A stretch of DNA of 6,577 nt from NCBI GenBank assembly GCA_902783205.1, contig CACZQE010000165.1, positions 1 to 6,577 of the forward strand, written 5' to 3'. Every line of letters starts with the position of its first letter. Position 1 is the first letter of the stretch. The position numbers and the translations under genes were made by a program. The notes under the pieces are model-generated. The model ran no database searches. It saw only the letters and a program-made list of their open reading frames with translations, and was not told where the DNA came from. Origin of the DNA: an uncultured Lachnospiraceae bacterium. GTDB lineage: Bacteria; Bacillota_A; Clostridia; Lachnospirales; Lachnospiraceae. Positions 6,231 through 6,577 of this stretch are shown piece after piece.

Positions 6231-6308
6231 AGGAAAACATCTGAAGATTAGGAGACGGACACAGGCGGCCAGAGACACTGCCCGGTCCGGAAAGAGAGGA
6301 AGAGATTG

Positions 6309-6577
6309 ATGAAAGAGATTCGCACGAGATTTGCGCCCAGCCCCACAGGGCGGATGCATGTCGGCAATCTGAGGACAGCATTGTATACCTACCTGATCGC
6401 AAAGCATGAAGGAGGTACATTTGTACTGCGCATCGAGGATACCGACCAGGAGCGTCTGTTTGATGGAGCAGTTGAAATCATTTACAATACATTGGACAAA
6501 ACAGGTCTTCATCATGATGAAGGACCGGATAAAGACGGCGGTTACGGACCCTACATCCAGAGTCAGCGCCGGGCGAC
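6309..6577 (+). CDS. gltX: Glutamyl-tRNA synthetase, N-terminal part (cut by the window edge)
   Basis: The first 89 codons of a class I aminoacyl-tRNA synthetase that charges tRNA with glutamate in the cytoplasm. The frame stays open to the right edge. It begins [20 protein letters not shown], where FAPSPTG plus HVGN (17-20) is the HIGH-type ATP-binding motif as written in GluRS. The glutaminyl enzyme would instead show a PEPNGYLHIGH type of sequence. [12 protein letters not shown] (38-49) is the conserved amino-acid-binding strand of the Rossmann fold. [10 protein letters not shown] near residue 80 matches the GPYxQSxR motif of bacterial GluRS. The ATG has AGAGGA eight bases upstream. The product could be a standard GluRS or a non-discriminating one that also charges tRNA-Gln; the anticodon-binding domain that would decide this is outside the window. 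Confidence 0.95.
   Translation, partial: MKEIRTRFAPSPTGRMHVGNLRTALYTYLIAKHEGGTFVLRIEDTDQERLFDGAVEIIYNTLDKTGLHHDEGPDKDGGYGPYIQSQRRA

Noticed and set aside
6237..6308. Possible T-box leader before gltX
   Set aside because: The leader is too short, and no T-box sequence or terminator/antiterminator pair is visible.

Overview
The window suggests a strictly anaerobic Gram-positive Firmicute, most likely a clostridium of the Lachnospiraceae type. The pointers are strong purine-rich Shine-Dalgarno sites, a class III (oxygen-sensitive) ribonucleotide reductase, a secreted amidase with a clostridial-style wall-binding stalk, and general protein character. The genus is an inference; no rRNA or other marker is present.

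Layout, left to right. (1) Bases 2-310 hold the 3' end of an OmpR/PhoB-type response regulator, its DNA-binding domain only. It overlaps by one base the start of a secreted N-acetylmuramoyl-L-alanine amidase (310-1494). A strong intrinsic terminator at 1519-1556 closes this unit. (2) A compact control region (1569-1683) carries two NrdR-box-like repeats and a well-formed sigma-A promoter. It drives a three-gene operon: nrdD (1684-3861), a PfkB/ribokinase-family sugar or nucleoside kinase (3877-4851), and nrdG (4855-5382). (3) A convergent minus-strand gene (5402-6073) encodes a seven-helix membrane protein of the TMEM198/DUF4203 type. Its likely terminator lies inside the last codons of nrdG. 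(4) A 235-bp divergent intergenic region (6074-6308) carries a candidate promoter for the membrane protein and a good promoter for gltX. The first 89 codons of gltX run off the right edge.

How the parts work together. NrdG is the radical-SAM activase that installs the glycyl radical on NrdD, which reduces ribonucleoside triphosphates to dNTPs without oxygen. The two NrdR boxes lie 31 bp apart, about three helical turns. The second one exactly fills the spacer between -35 and -10, a layout that predicts repression by NrdR-(d)ATP.

The least expected element is the PfkB kinase between nrdD and nrdG. It is tightly spaced and apparently translationally coupled, which suggests a role linked to nucleotide supply, although its substrate cannot be read from sequence. 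I found no mobile element, CRISPR array, tRNA, rRNA or riboswitch. Apart from the kinase insertion and the terminator inside nrdG, the window looks like ordinary core-genome sequence, and I see no clear new defence or mobile system.
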